NCBI GenBank assembly: GCA_023435435.1
Contig: JAEYRW010000156.1
Location: 1 to 44,232, forward strand
Direction of reading: 5' to 3'
Source: Bacillota bacterium
Lineage (GTDB): Bacteria; Bacillota; Clostridia; Christensenellales; Aristaeellaceae
DNA: 44,232 nt
The notes under the pieces were generated by a model, which made no database searches, was not told the DNA's origin, and saw nothing but the letters and a program-made list of their open reading frames with translations. A program made the translations under genes and the position numbers. Positions 32,993 through 41,925 of this stretch are shown here, piece by piece; positions within the stretch are counted from its first letter, which is position 1; each line of letters opens with the position of its first letter.

Positions 32993-35900
32993 ATGATCAC
33001 ACGGAGGATTCGACTGCTTTCGATTCTGCTCTGCATGGCGTTTTTTACAACGGTCTGCGGTAGGATTCCATCTCCGGCCCGCGCGGAGCAGGCAGTCGCG
33101 ACGGAAGCGCCTACGGAACTGGGAGACATTGCGGCCACGGAACCGCCCGCAACAGCGACGGCTCAAATAACGCCTGAGCCAACGCCCGCGCCAACGGTCG
33201 AACCAACGCCCGCGCCAACGGCTGAACCGACAGCCGAACCGACAGCCGAACCGACGGCCGAACCAACGGCTGAACCGACAGCCGAACCGACGGCCGAACC
33301 GACAGCCGAACCGACAACTGAACCGACAGCCGAACCGACGGTCGAACCAACAGCCGAACCGACGGCTGAACCGACCATTGAACCAACAGCCGAACCAACG
33401 GTCGAGCCGACGACTACGCCGTCTCCCGAACCCTCGCCCGAAACGCAGGCGTCGGCTGAAGCGACGAGCGCCGCCCTTGCGGATGTGGCTGTGACCCAAA
33501 CCCCGGCGGAACAGTTGGAAGCGACGGTACGCGCCATCGTTCTTGCCTGCGAGGAGGCGGGAAACCGCACGGACTTTGACCGGGCGCTGTGGCTGCACGA
33601 TGAGCTGATTGAAAGAGCTTCGCTTGCCTTGCCAAACGGCGAAAATGGCGGCGCGGAGGCCGTGCTTTTGCGCGGCGCCGGTACTCCGGCCGCCTTTGCG
33701 CGGGCCTATGGCGCGCTTTTGTCGGCTGCCCGGATCAAAAGCGCCTTGGTGACGGATCTGGACGACGAGGACGCTGTCTGGAATGTGATCCGCCTCGACG
33801 GGGAATGGTACCACGTCTCTGTGGCGCTCGACAAGAGGTCGTCAAAGAGCCGCTACGCGTATTTCTGCGTCACCGATTCCGTCATGGCGCGCGCATACCG
33901 CTGGGACGGCGCGCGGGGAGAGGACGGCTCCCTTCGCCCGACCTGCACGGCAACCGCCGACAACTACTTTGTGCGTGAAAAGGGCTATGCCGCGTTCTCG
34001 GATCAGGCGGAACTGGACGCGCTGCTCGACGCGGCCGCCCAACGGGACGCTTCGGAGATGGGGCTGTACTGCGCGGGCCCCGGCGCGACGGCGGAATCCA
34101 TGGCCCAGGACTGGCTCGCGCGAAATCCCGGCTATTCCGGTGGGGTGTCTCCGAAAACCGAATGGCTGGCATCCGTGACGCTCGCACAGGTTCGTGCTTC
34201 CGCGCAGCCGGACGAGAGCCAGCAGACGCAGGACGAACCCGGGTCGCTGGCGCGGATCGTTCCCGCCGCGACGGTTTTAATCATCGGCGTGGGGGAGCGC
34301 GCCTCCGTGGCCGGTTGGACGGTTGAACCGGCGGGGGCGGATGCCGCCGTGACGTACGCAAGCAGCAAGTCCTCCGTCGCCAAGGTGAGCAAGAGCGGTG
34401 TGGTGACGGGCAAAAGAGTCGGCACCGCCACCGTCGTCATCCGGGACGCTTCGGGCGTCGAGGCGGCGGTACGGGTTAAGGTCAAAAAAGCGCCCTCCAA
34501 AGTCACCGTCAAGGCCGCGCGGAATAAGCTCGGCGTCGGCGAGGAGACGCGGATCACCACAACGCTCACCAAGGGAAGCGCGGGGGCCGTAACGTTTTCG
34601 TCCTCCGACGAGGCCGTGGCGACGGTGGACGCAGACGGCGTGGTCCATGCGGTGGGCGCGGGCAGCGCGAAAATTACGGCCACAACCTTCAATAAAAAGA
34701 AGTCCGCCGTCAAACTCACTGTCGTCAAGGCGCCCGAGGACGTGACCATTCAACCGCAGGAATTGTCCGTGGCGGCGGGCGATACCGAAAGGCTCGCCGT
34801 ACTTCTGAACGCCGGCAGCGCGGGCGCGGTGACGTACGTTTCAGACGATCCGGCGATCTTGAAGGTCGACGCGAGCGGCAGGCTTCTGGGTCTCACGGAG
34901 GGCGAGACGACCGTGCGCGCGACCACATACAACGGCCTCGAGGCCGCGTGCAGCATAGAGGTGGTGGCCGCGCCGCAGACAATTGCAATCGCCGCCGAAC
35001 GCACGGTGCTGGGTGTGGGCGAAAAGCTCAGCCTTGGGTTGAACGTCGGGCCGTCGGATGTGGATGTGTCTGTCAAATATTTAAGCAGCAAATCCTCGGT
35101 CGCTTCGGTGAGTTCCACCGGCGTCGTGACGGCAAAGAAGGCGGGCACCGTCATCATCACCGTGATCACCTACAACGGCGTCAAGGCCGCCGTCAAGATA
35201 CGGGTGAAGAAAGCGCCCGCCAAGATCGCGGTCAAGGCCGCGCGGAAAAAACTCGGCGTCGGCGAGGAGATGGCGACCGCCGTGACGCTCACCAAGGGAA
35301 GCGCCGGGGCCGTAACGTTTGCGTCCTCCAACGAGGCGGTGGCGACGGTGGACGCGGACGGCGTGATCCGCGCGGTGGGCGCTGGCAGCGCGAAGATTAC
35401 GGCAAAAACGTACAACAAGAAAAAGGCAGTGCTCTCCATTGCGGTTTTGCCCGCCCCGGAATCCGTGGCGGTCTCGCCCGGGGAGCTCACGCTTGGCGTG
35501 GGGCAGGCCCAGGCGCTTGCCTGCGCGCTTTCGAAAGGCACCGCGGGCGGCGTAACCTATGCTTCCTCCGATGAGGCGGTCGCCACGGTCGACCAAAATA
35601 CGGGCAAGCTCACGGCAGTCGGCGAAGGGCAGGCGACCGTCACCGCCATCGCATACAACGGCGCGTCGGACGCGATGGTCGCGACGGTTCTGCGCGCGCC
35701 CGAATGGGTGAAAGTGGAACCGACGGCACTGTACATCGGCCTGGGTGAGAGCATGGCGCTCTCTCCGCTGATCCCTGACGGCAGCGCCGCGACCTTTACA
35801 TACGCCACCAGCGCAAAAAAGTACGTGAAGGTCAGCGGAGCGGGCGTCATCAAGGGCGTCAAGGCGGGCAAGGCGAAGATCACCATCAAGACGTACAACG

Positions 35901-37666
35901 GAAAAAAGGCCACGGTGACCGTCACGGTGCGCCGCGCGCCCACCGGCATTGCCCTCGAAGCGGAGCGTCTGACGCTGGGGTTGGGCGAATCCCGCACCCT
36001 GCTGTATGCGCTCTCTAAAAAGTCCGCCTCCGCCGTGGAGGCCGTCAGCGCCGATCTCGAGGTGGTTTCGGTGGGGGAGGGGAACCTTCTGACGGCGGTT
36101 GGGCTTGGCGAGACCGTCTTGACTTATACCACCTTCAACGGGAAAAAGGACAGCTGCACGGTGCGCGTGGTAAACGCGCCCGCCAGCGTTTCCCTGGACC
36201 CGCAGGACGGCGTGCTCGGCGTCGGACAGACGCTGCGGCTCACCGCGGCCCTTGACGCGGGCAGCGCTTCCGGGCTGCGCTTTGAAAGCTCCGACGGCGC
36301 GGTGTTGTCCGTGTCGGAGGACGGGTTCGTGACCGCCGGGCGGACCGGCACGGCGACGGTTTCGGTTTATACCTACGTCGAAGGGGTGCTGGCCTCGGCG
36401 GAGTTTACGGTGCTGCCCGCTCCCGACAGCATCGTTCTCGCGGAGGGACAGGGCACCCTGCTCGTCAATCTGGGCGAAACATGCCAGCTCCATCCGCTGC
36501 TGCCAGAGGGCACGGCGGCGGGGCTTACCTACGCCTCCGGCGACGAAGCCGTTTTCACCGTCGATCAGAGCGGACTGATTACCCCGGTGGGGGGCGGAAA
36601 GGCGGTTGCCACCGTCACCGCGCACAACGGCGTTTCCGCGCGCGTCATGGTGCGGGTCCTTGATCCCCTGTATCCCGACGAATGTACCCTCGTGAGCGTG
36701 CCCGCTTACCTGGAGGCCGGCGAGCGTTTCACCCCGGAGGTAGTTGTCACGCCGTCGACGGCCGATCCGCAGCTTTCGTGGAGCACCTCGGACGCCAGGA
36801 TCGCGCGCGTGGACGCGGCGACGGGCGCGGTGAGCGCCGTCTCCCACGGCGCGGTGGTCATCAAGGGCAAATCGGGCAAGAACCAAGCCATCGTGCTCAA
36901 ATACACGCTGGTGGTGCTCAGCGACGACCGCTGTCTCGTGATGCCGGAGCGCCGCACGGGCATCGACGGCATCGGGGCCAATTTGAAGAGGATCGAGCGC
37001 GTGCGGGAATCGGCGTTTCTGGAGCTCGAGGCGCTCCGCGTGCGCGGCGCGATCTCCGGCACGGAATACGCCAAACGCAAAAGCATCGTTAACAACGCCT
37101 TCGCCATGTACAGCTTTCCGTGGATGACCCTGACCATGCAGCTCTACTGGCGCGCGGCGAATTCGGAGGGCGGGGCGAAAAACTTCCAGCCCGGCACCGT
37201 CTACTACGGTTTGCCCTACATAAGCAGCCCCGCGGCGAACCGACTGTACAACGTGACAAAGGCGGTGAGCGAGCGCCGCTATACGGACGGCGGCGCGGGC
37301 TATTACCTGCTCAACCGCGACAGGCTGGTCAACGGCGTCTACTGCGGAAATGACTGCTCGGCGTTTGTCTCCATGGCCATCTGGGGCACGAATTCCAGTC
37401 ACTCGGACGACAGGACGTGGGACATCGCGGTCAGCTCCGCCTACAAGACGGTCTCCGCCTCCGATTTGCGGCCGGGGGATCTCATCAACAAGGGCAACAA
37501 GCACGTCGTCATGTTCCTCTACTACGCGGACGCGGCGCACACGCAGATGGTGATCATCGAGCAGGGCGGCGCCGAGGCAGCCATCAATACCTGCTCGACG
37601 TCGATCCGAAGCGTCGCCTATTACATCAACGCGGGTTATGTCCCGCGCCGCCTCAAGAGCTACTGA
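32993..37666 (+). CDS. Giant secreted protein: (AEPT)n stalk, degenerate transglutaminase-like domain, 11 BIG2 domains, NlpC/P60-like domain
   Basis: 1557 residues from ATG 32993 (AAAAGGGGG 11 bases before; a TTG at 32960 is an alternative). The signal peptide ends near PARAEQ. Residues 62-140 are an (A/V-E-P-T)n repeat. Residues about 173-380 resemble a transglutaminase-like domain (F-A-R-A-Y-G-A-L-L, V-W-N-V-I-R-L-D-G-E-W-Y-H-V) but lack the catalytic Cys, His and Asp. Residues about 419-1314 hold eleven BIG2 domains. Residues about 1336-1557 look like an NlpC/P60 or related amidase fold, with Cys1455 in YCGNDCSAF and His1504 in G-N-K-H-V-V-M-F after L-R-P-G-D-L. A wall-acting surface enzyme is the likely role. 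No LPXTG or SLH anchor was seen. Confidence 0.88.
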   Translation: MITRRIRLLSILLCMAFFTTVCGRIPSPARAEQAVATEAPTELGDIAATEPPATATAQITPEPTPAPTVEPTPAPTAEPTAEPTAEPTAEPTAEPTAEPTAEPTAEPTTEPTAEPTVEPTAEPTAEPTIEPTAEPTVEPTTTPSPEPSPETQASAEATSAALADVAVTQTPAEQLEATVRAIVLACEEAGNRTDFDRALWLHDELIERASLALPNGENGGAEAVLLRGAGTPAAFARAYGALLSAARIKSALVTDLDDEDAVWNVIRLDGEWYHVSVALDKRSSKSRYAYFCVTDSVMARAYRWDGARGEDGSLRPTCTATADNYFVREKGYAAFSDQAELDALLDAAAQRDASEMGLYCAGPGATAESMAQDWLARNPGYSGGVSPKTEWLASVTLAQVRASAQPDESQQTQDEPGSLARIVPAATVLIIGVGERASVAGWTVEPAGADAAVTYASSKSSVAKVSKSGVVTGKRVGTATVVIRDASGVEAAVRVKVKKAPSKVTVKAARNKLGVGEETRITTTLTKGSAGAVTFSSSDEAVATVDADGVVHAVGAGSAKITATTFNKKKSAVKLTVVKAPEDVTIQPQELSVAAGDTERLAVLLNAGSAGAVTYVSDDPAILKVDASGRLLGLTEGETTVRATTYNGLEAACSIEVVAAPQTIAIAAERTVLGVGEKLSLGLNVGPSDVDVSVKYLSSKSSVASVSSTGVVTAKKAGTVIITVITYNGVKAAVKIRVKKAPAKIAVKAARKKLGVGEEMATAVTLTKGSAGAVTFASSNEAVATVDADGVIRAVGAGSAKITAKTYNKKKAVLSIAVLPAPESVAVSPGELTLGVGQAQALACALSKGTAGGVTYASSDEAVATVDQNTGKLTAVGEGQATVTAIAYNGASDAMVATVLRAPEWVKVEPTALYIGLGESMALSPLIPDGSAATFTYATSAKKYVKVSGAGVIKGVKAGKAKITIKTYNGKKATVTVTVRRAPTGIALEAERLTLGLGESRTLLYALSKKSASAVEAVSADLEVVSVGEGNLLTAVGLGETVLTYTTFNGKKDSCTVRVVNAPASVSLDPQDGVLGVGQTLRLTAALDAGSASGLRFESSDGAVLSVSEDGFVTAGRTGTATVSVYTYVEGVLASAEFTVLPAPDSIVLAEGQGTLLVNLGETCQLHPLLPEGTAAGLTYASGDEAVFTVDQSGLITPVGGGKAVATVTAHNGVSARVMVRVLDPLYPDECTLVSVPAYLEAGERFTPEVVVTPSTADPQLSWSTSDARIARVDAATGAVSAVSHGAVVIKGKSGKNQAIVLKYTLVVLSDDRCLVMPERRTGIDGIGANLKRIERVRESAFLELEALRVRGAISGTEYAKRKSIVNNAFAMYSFPWMTLTMQLYWRAANSEGGAKNFQPGTVYYGLPYISSPAANRLYNVTKAVSERRYTDGGAGYYLLNRDRLVNGVYCGNDCSAFVSMAIWGTNSSHSDDRTWDIAVSSAYKTVSASDLRPGDLINKGNKHVVMFLYYADAAHTQMVIIEQGGAEAAINTCSTSIRSVAYYINAGYVPRRLKSY
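33176..33412 (+). repeat. 12-bp coding microsatellite encoding (x-E-P-T)n
   Basis: About twenty in-frame 12-bp units, mostly GCCGAACCGACR, encode A-E-P-T with occasional V, T or I at the first position. The decayed gene just upstream has a similar Pro/Glu/Thr linker. It forms an extended stalk and is prone to length change. Confidence 0.93.
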
Positions 37667-37685
37667 TTCTGTCGGTCTCCATGCG

Positions 37686-37725
37686 GAAACCTCCGGGCCG
37701 CCTTTCGTCGCGGCCCGGAGGTTTC
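37686..37725. terminator. Perfect 16-bp hairpin between convergent genes
   Basis: GAAACCTCCGGGCCGC, eight-base loop, GCGGCCCGGAGGTTTC, then TTCC. Lies between the stops of the giant BIG2 gene (+) and the metallo-beta-lactamase-fold gene (-); probably a bidirectional terminator. Confidence 0.85.
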
Positions 37726-37738
37726 TTCCAATTCCTTT

Positions 37739-38440
37739 TCACTTTTCTTCGTAGAGGAATTTCGCCGTTCCGGTGTCGTACACCTTTACGCTCGCCTGCA
37801 ATCTCGTCTGCTCGGTTCCCACCACCTCTTTGCGGAGGAGCTTTTCCGCCCCGGCCACAAAATCCGCGATGTCGCATCGGAACGGGATCGCGCCGTGGGA
37901 CGGGTACACGGTCTCAAACCGAACCTTCATGCCGTCAAGCTTCTTCATGCTTTCCCGGTAAGCCGGCAGATTCCTGCCCGGTCCGAACAGGAAGATCGCC
38001 CCCGCCTGCACGCTGTCCCCGCCGATGAGCACCTTATTTTCCGCATCCAGCAAGGCGATGCTGCCGGGGGTGTGCCCCGGGATCAGGATGACCTCGAAGG
38101 CGCGCCCGCCCACGTCGACGCGAGCCCCTTCCCAAAGCGGCGCAACGGGCGCGTCGTAGCCGATTCCCTGATGGTAGCGGTCGAACTCGGCGGGATGCAT
38201 GTAGGCGGTCTCAAACAGCCGGTTGCAGCCGATGTGGTCCCGGTCGGCGTGGGTGTTGACGAGCATCACCGGCAGATCCGTCAGGGTTTCCACGGTTTCC
38301 CTGATGTTGCCTGTCCCAAAGCCGGTGTCGATGAGCAACGCCTTTTCGCTGCCGATCACCAGAAAGGCGCGCACGCCGTTTTCCTCGATGCGCCAGCAGG
38401 TTTCGTCCAGTTTGATTGCCTCATACGGCGTTTTATCCAT
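37739..38440 (-). CDS. Metallo-beta-lactamase-fold hydrolase
   Basis: A 233-residue protein with L-L-I-D-T-G-F-G-T, the metal motif T-H-A-D-R-D-H-I-G, I-L-I-P-G-H-T-P-G-S, G-G-D-S and Y-P-S-H-G. The HxHxDH motif is H-A-D-R-D-H, i.e. Asp instead of the second His, as in some glyoxalase-II-like hydrolases. The substrate is unknown. AAAGGAGGG precedes ATG 38440. It starts 47 bases after the zinc-ribbon gene on the same strand, so it may be the last gene of the Ubl operon or independent. Confidence 0.88.
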   Translation of the reverse strand: MDKTPYEAIKLDETCWRIEENGVRAFLVIGSEKALLIDTGFGTGNIRETVETLTDLPVMLVNTHADRDHIGCNRLFETAYMHPAEFDRYHQGIGYDAPVAPLWEGARVDVGGRAFEVILIPGHTPGSIALLDAENKVLIGGDSVQAGAIFLFGPGRNLPAYRESMKKLDGMKVRFETVYPSHGAIPFRCDIADFVAGAEKLLRKEVVGTEQTRLQASVKVYDTGTAKFLYEEK

Positions 38441-38487
38441 GATAAAACCCTCCTTTCGGCTTGAAAGCCGTCGCGTCCTTCGGGGGT

Positions 38488-38820
38488 CTAAAAGACCGAC
38501 CCGCATGCCTCGCATTTCCATTTGCCGCCTTCGCCGCTGTTTGCGACCACCTTATCCCGCGTCGCGCAAATGGGGCACCGCCTGGGGCTTCGCTGGGCGA
38601 TGACCCGCATGCCCTGCCCGAGCGCCAAATCCGGCGCGTTTTTTTCGCCCTCGGCGCTTTCCATGGACGGTCGCTCTGTCGTTCGCAAGATGCTGATCGT
38701 CGGCGGGTCCTCCGGCGCGGCGTCGTGCCGCTGCCTGATTTCAATGGCAGGCCCCGCGGGCGGTTCGCCGTTCCCTGCGCGTCGCCCCATTTTTGCGAAC
38801 CAGTTTTTGATCCGGCCCAT
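38488..38820 (-). CDS. Small zinc-ribbon protein with SIM-like motifs, Ubl operon
   Basis: 110 residues. The N-terminus is a basic amphipathic stretch (RIKNWFAKMGRR). The middle is low-complexity and holds two I-x-I motifs: A-I-E-I-R (25-29) and T-I-S-I-L-R (41-46). The C-terminus is a zinc ribbon with Cys82/85 and Cys103/106 (C-P-I-C ... C-E-A-C). The same I-x-I motif recurs in the E2-like and JAMM proteins, which ties this gene to the conjugation system. It is not a RING (only four ligands). A scaffold, adaptor or substrate role is inferred. GGAGGAG lies before the start. Confidence 0.82.
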   Translation of the reverse strand: MGRIKNWFAKMGRRAGNGEPPAGPAIEIRQRHDAAPEDPPTISILRTTERPSMESAEGEKNAPDLALGQGMRVIAQRSPRRCPICATRDKVVANSGEGGKWKCEACGSVF

Positions 38821-38981
38821 CGTTTCTCCTCCGTGCTTCCCCAGACGCCCAACCGCGGAAACGCCCGCGCCGCGTGGCGCTGTCTGACGCGGAAGGCGTT
38901 CAGAAGCTGCCTTTGCGGATTGATGCCGGGGGCGTATGTGTTGTTATCCCCGTCAAAAAAACAGGCTCTGCGTGTTGCGGT

Positions 38982-40244
38982 TTACGTGGCGCCGTATGTA
39001 TTGGGCAAAACCCGCGCCAAATCGCCGGTCAGCTCGATGGACCTGACGTTCAAATCGTTGCCCTTTTCCCTGACCGTCAGGACGTGCAGCGGCGGAATTC
39101 CGATTTGCTCCAGCGTGCAGTCAAGAAGCGCGCGGTCCTCCATGTCGGCCGAAAACAGATCCAGCGCGGTATACTCCGGCGTATAGCCGCCGGCGTCGGT
39201 TTTCGCGCAGTCCGGACAGTACAGCTCGTCCGAATAAATGTCCGACATGGGCTTGTTGACGGTCATTTCCCTGTGGCAGAGGATGCACCTCGCCTTTGTG
39301 ACAAATGCGCTGTCGGGATAGGTATCGATGACGCAATCGTAGCCCAGCAGGCCGCGCAGCGCATCGAGGGTCTGGCCGAGGGTCATGCCCGCCGACAGGC
39401 CGGTTTCCGTCACCTCGCCGAGGCTGATGTGCGCCGGACAGTCTTCCCTGGGCGGCACGCGCAGCTGTTCAAACAGATGGTTCATGCCGTGGTAGTAGTA
39501 CTTTCTGCCGTATTGGATGGGGACTTCGAGCTCGATGCCGTTGAGCTGATGCAGCGCCTTCACGGCCTCCTGCACCTGCAAAGCGCTCACAATCGCCGCG
39601 GAGACAAGCACTGTGGCCGCATGCCCCTTCTGCACGAATCTTCTTTTAAAGACGTCGCAGGAATAGCGGATCATCCGCTCGCGGGCGACGTCCTTTGCGT
39701 CCATGCCGCATTCGAGGCAGCTTGATTCCGGAAAGTGATGGACGTTGAGCGAGAGTCCCAGATCCGAGATTCCCGCGTCCATGTAGGGCTTTTGAAACAG
39801 GCAGCAACGGCGGTTGACATTGACGCGCGTGAGCATGTTGTCGAGGCACCCCAGTACGATGTCAAACCGCCTGAACACGCCGTGGCCGAGCTTTCCGACG
39901 ATGTCACCGGTAAAATAGTCCACCTTGCAGTCGGGGTGATTGCTCATGCGCCGGACCCGTTCGGCCGCCACCTTCGCCTTGTATTTGCCCACGTCGTCCA
40001 TCCCGAACAGCACCGTTCTGCTCAAATTGGAAATGGAGACCGTGTCCATATCGCAGATGAATATCTTGCCGACGCCCAGCAGCGCGAGGTTTTTCAAGGT
40101 TTCATTCCCGGTGGCGCCCGCGCCGACGACGAGAATTTTGCCCGCGGAGACCACGTCCTGAGACCACCACGAAATGAGCTTGGCGCGGTCGAACGCCGTT
40201 TCGCCGTACGCGCCGGACTGAATGGTGATCTTCGCGTCGCTCAT
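38982..40244 (-). CDS. E1-like Ubl-activating enzyme (ThiF/E1 fold) with zinc-ribbon insert
   Basis: 420 residues. The adenylation core has G-A-G-A-T-G (41-46), D-M-D-T-V-S-I-S-N-L-S-R (65-76, ATP/Mg region), K87 in VGKYKA and D135 in G-C-L-D-N. Cys196 in R-Y-S-C-D-V-F lies before V-S-A-A-I-V-S-A-L-Q-V-Q-E-A-V, where E1s place the thioester Cys. C-L-E-C (176-179) and a later C-x2-C/C-x2-C ribbon (320, 323, 343, 346) probably bind zinc. It should adenylate the Ubl C-terminal Gly and pass it to the E2-like proteins. Its ATGA overlap with the JAMM gene and AGGGAG site indicate coupling. Confidence 0.93.
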   Translation of the reverse strand: MSDAKITIQSGAYGETAFDRAKLISWWSQDVVSAGKILVVGAGATGNETLKNLALLGVGKIFICDMDTVSISNLSRTVLFGMDDVGKYKAKVAAERVRRMSNHPDCKVDYFTGDIVGKLGHGVFRRFDIVLGCLDNMLTRVNVNRRCCLFQKPYMDAGISDLGLSLNVHHFPESSCLECGMDAKDVARERMIRYSCDVFKRRFVQKGHAATVLVSAAIVSALQVQEAVKALHQLNGIELEVPIQYGRKYYYHGMNHLFEQLRVPPREDCPAHISLGEVTETGLSAGMTLGQTLDALRGLLGYDCVIDTYPDSAFVTKARCILCHREMTVNKPMSDIYSDELYCPDCAKTDAGGYTPEYTALDLFSADMEDRALLDCTLEQIGIPPLHVLTVREKGNDLNVRSIELTGDLARVLPNTYGAT

Positions 40245-41575
40245 ATCACGTACTCCCTGCTGAAGCGGATCACCCGGATGTCGATGGAGAGCGTTGACAC
40301 GCTATCGATCAGCACGACGAACCTGATGTTTGGGCCGCTGGACAGCTGAAAGCCCATCGCCACCGTCTCGTTGATTTCCCGATTCAGGTTGTTTTTTGAA
40401 AAGACGATCTTCGCGTTGGCGCGCTGCTCGTCCACGAGGGTCAGTTCCATTCCTTCGTTGATCTGTCGGATGTCCGCCCACAAATACCTGTTTTGCTCGA
40501 TGCACCTCTGGCGGTACTTGATGATCTCGTCCACGTCACTTTTGTTGATCGAGCATCTGAAGTTCTGCTGTTCCTTGATCTTGTTGTCAGGCGTCATCGT
40601 ATAATAGCGTTCGCTCACCGTTGGCGCCCCCTGGGGGATGCTCCTGATCTCGATTCTGGGCGAAGCGTCCCCGGCGCGCTGCGTCTCTCCGGCTTCCGTC
40701 CGCACGGCGGGTTTCGGGGCCTCGCCGCCCTCCGGCGGCCGGTGCGGTTCGGGCTCTTTGGGGGATTTTGCCATCAGCTTACCCAATTCGACGAAGAATT
40801 GCCCGGCAATTTGTCCGAAGGACCGCGCATCCGTCCGCGGCGCGGGGGGGCGGTTTTCGATGGGCTGACCGCTTTCGTCGAGATGGACGACAGAGCCGTC
40901 CTTTTTCAATTCGGAATCGCCGTTTACCTGGCGTATGGTGATTTTTGGCCTTCCGTACCGGATTTCCAATGCCTCGTCATAGATGAGGTCGCCCACGCAG
41001 CCGCGGCTGTCGGGTCCGTAAAACGCCGACCATTTTTCCTGGTTGGGGTTAAACACCACCCCGAAGCTGTATTCGTAGGTGAAGGCCTTGCGCTGCGTCC
41101 TGGTATCGACGCCGGAAAACCGCGTGTTGATGTTGTCGAGGTGGGTGTGATACCAGCCGACGATCTGGAGATTCTCCGCGTGAAGTTCATCCGCGTCGTC
41201 ATACATCTGCTTCCAGGCGTCGGCGGTGATGTCGATGTTCTCAAAAGAAGCGTTCACCAGGGTCGGGTCGGCGGGAATGACGGCCACGACGTCCGCCCAA
41301 ACCACTTCCTCCTCCGCCGAACGGTCCCTGTAATAATGCCCGATCAGGATGCCGGCCTGTTCGACATCCCCGCGTTTGTACTTCTGCCCCCAGCCGATGC
41401 TTTCAAACAAAGAGCTCGCCGCGGAGGGTTCTATGACAATCCTGACGTTTTTCGAGGCAAGCGAACCGCCCGTCGGCTTCAGACGCGCCGCGGCTCCTTT
41501 GAAATCAGGATAGCTTCGATCGGTTATTTTGTTGTGGTCGTTGCGACCAAGGATGTTGATCCGCAGATCAGCCAA
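40241..41575 (-). CDS. JAMM/MPN+ metallo-isopeptidase
   Basis: 444 residues. The JAMM motif is complete: Glu72 in V-E-Q-A-G-I-L-I-G, His143 and His145 in Y-H-T-H, Ser154 and Asp157 in S-G-V-D. Such domains remove Ubl from conjugates or trim precursors. Residues about 216-330 form a low-complexity linker with P-R-I-E-I-R-S-I (306-313). The C-terminal ~110 residues are a separate unrecognised domain. The only usable start in frame is TTG 41575 after GGGGGATAATGG, since a stop lies two codons before it. It is coupled to the E1-like gene. Confidence 0.93.
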   Translation of the reverse strand: MADLRINILGRNDHNKITDRSYPDFKGAAARLKPTGGSLASKNVRIVIEPSAASSLFESIGWGQKYKRGDVEQAGILIGHYYRDRSAEEEVVWADVVAVIPADPTLVNASFENIDITADAWKQMYDDADELHAENLQIVGWYHTHLDNINTRFSGVDTRTQRKAFTYEYSFGVVFNPNQEKWSAFYGPDSRGCVGDLIYDEALEIRYGRPKITIRQVNGDSELKKDGSVVHLDESGQPIENRPPAPRTDARSFGQIAGQFFVELGKLMAKSPKEPEPHRPPEGGEAPKPAVRTEAGETQRAGDASPRIEIRSIPQGAPTVSERYYTMTPDNKIKEQQNFRCSINKSDVDEIIKYRQRCIEQNRYLWADIRQINEGMELTLVDEQRANAKIVFSKNNLNREINETVAMGFQLSSGPNIRFVVLIDSVSTLSIDIRVIRFSREYVI

Positions 41576-41638
41576 CCATTATCCCCCCTACGAAGAACCG
41601 AATGATCTGTACTTCTCCGTGCCCCGCCGAATGCGCGG

Positions 41639-41905
41639 TTAGCCGGCCTGGGTGGCGATGAGCGTCTGGATGGTGTCGTTGTTGCCGACGCCGTTTTCGC
41701 CGATGGTTTTCTCGTTGCTCAGCGGAACGCTCTCTTTCCGCAAGCCCGCGGGCTTGAGCACGCCCGTATAGGCCTGCCCCGCGCCGAGGAAGTTCGCGTC
41801 GATGAGCTGACTGAAGACATCGCGCAGAAGCATGGTTTCCGGAAGAGCGATGTCGATGTCCGAATTGTTCGTCGGGTGGATGATTTTTACGTTGATGGCC
41901 GTCAT
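41639..41905 (-). CDS. Ubiquitin-like protein, copy 2, C-terminal Gly
   Basis: An 88-residue beta-grasp Ubl. It starts M-T-A-I-N-V-K-I-I-H-P-T-N-N-S-D, then the helix R-D-V-F-S-Q-L-I-D-A-N-F-L, and ends L-I-A-T-Q-A-G with nothing after the Gly. It is nearly identical to the gene upstream. A free C-terminal Gly fits direct adenylation by the E1-like enzyme without processing. EsaB/YukD proteins share the fold, but no type VII secretion genes are present. AAAGGAGATT precedes the start. Confidence 0.9.
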   Translation of the reverse strand: MTAINVKIIHPTNNSDIDIALPETMLLRDVFSQLIDANFLGAGQAYTGVLKPAGLRKESVPLSNEKTIGENGVGNNDTIQTLIATQAG

Positions 41906-41925
41906 GCGTGAATCTCCTTTTCCGC

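Noticed and set aside
35081..37540. Minus-strand open frame of 819 codons over the BIG2 giant
   Set aside because: Shadow of repeated GC-rich coding DNA; His/Arg-rich, no domain, no ribosome site.
37739..38440. Inactive metallo-beta-lactamase because HxHxDH reads H-A-D-R-D-H
   Set aside because: The first and last His and the Asp are present, together with later His and Asp ligands, so loss of activity is not implied.
38488..38820. RING-finger E3 ligase
   Set aside because: Only four zinc ligands in a CPxC/CxxC ribbon; a RING needs eight.
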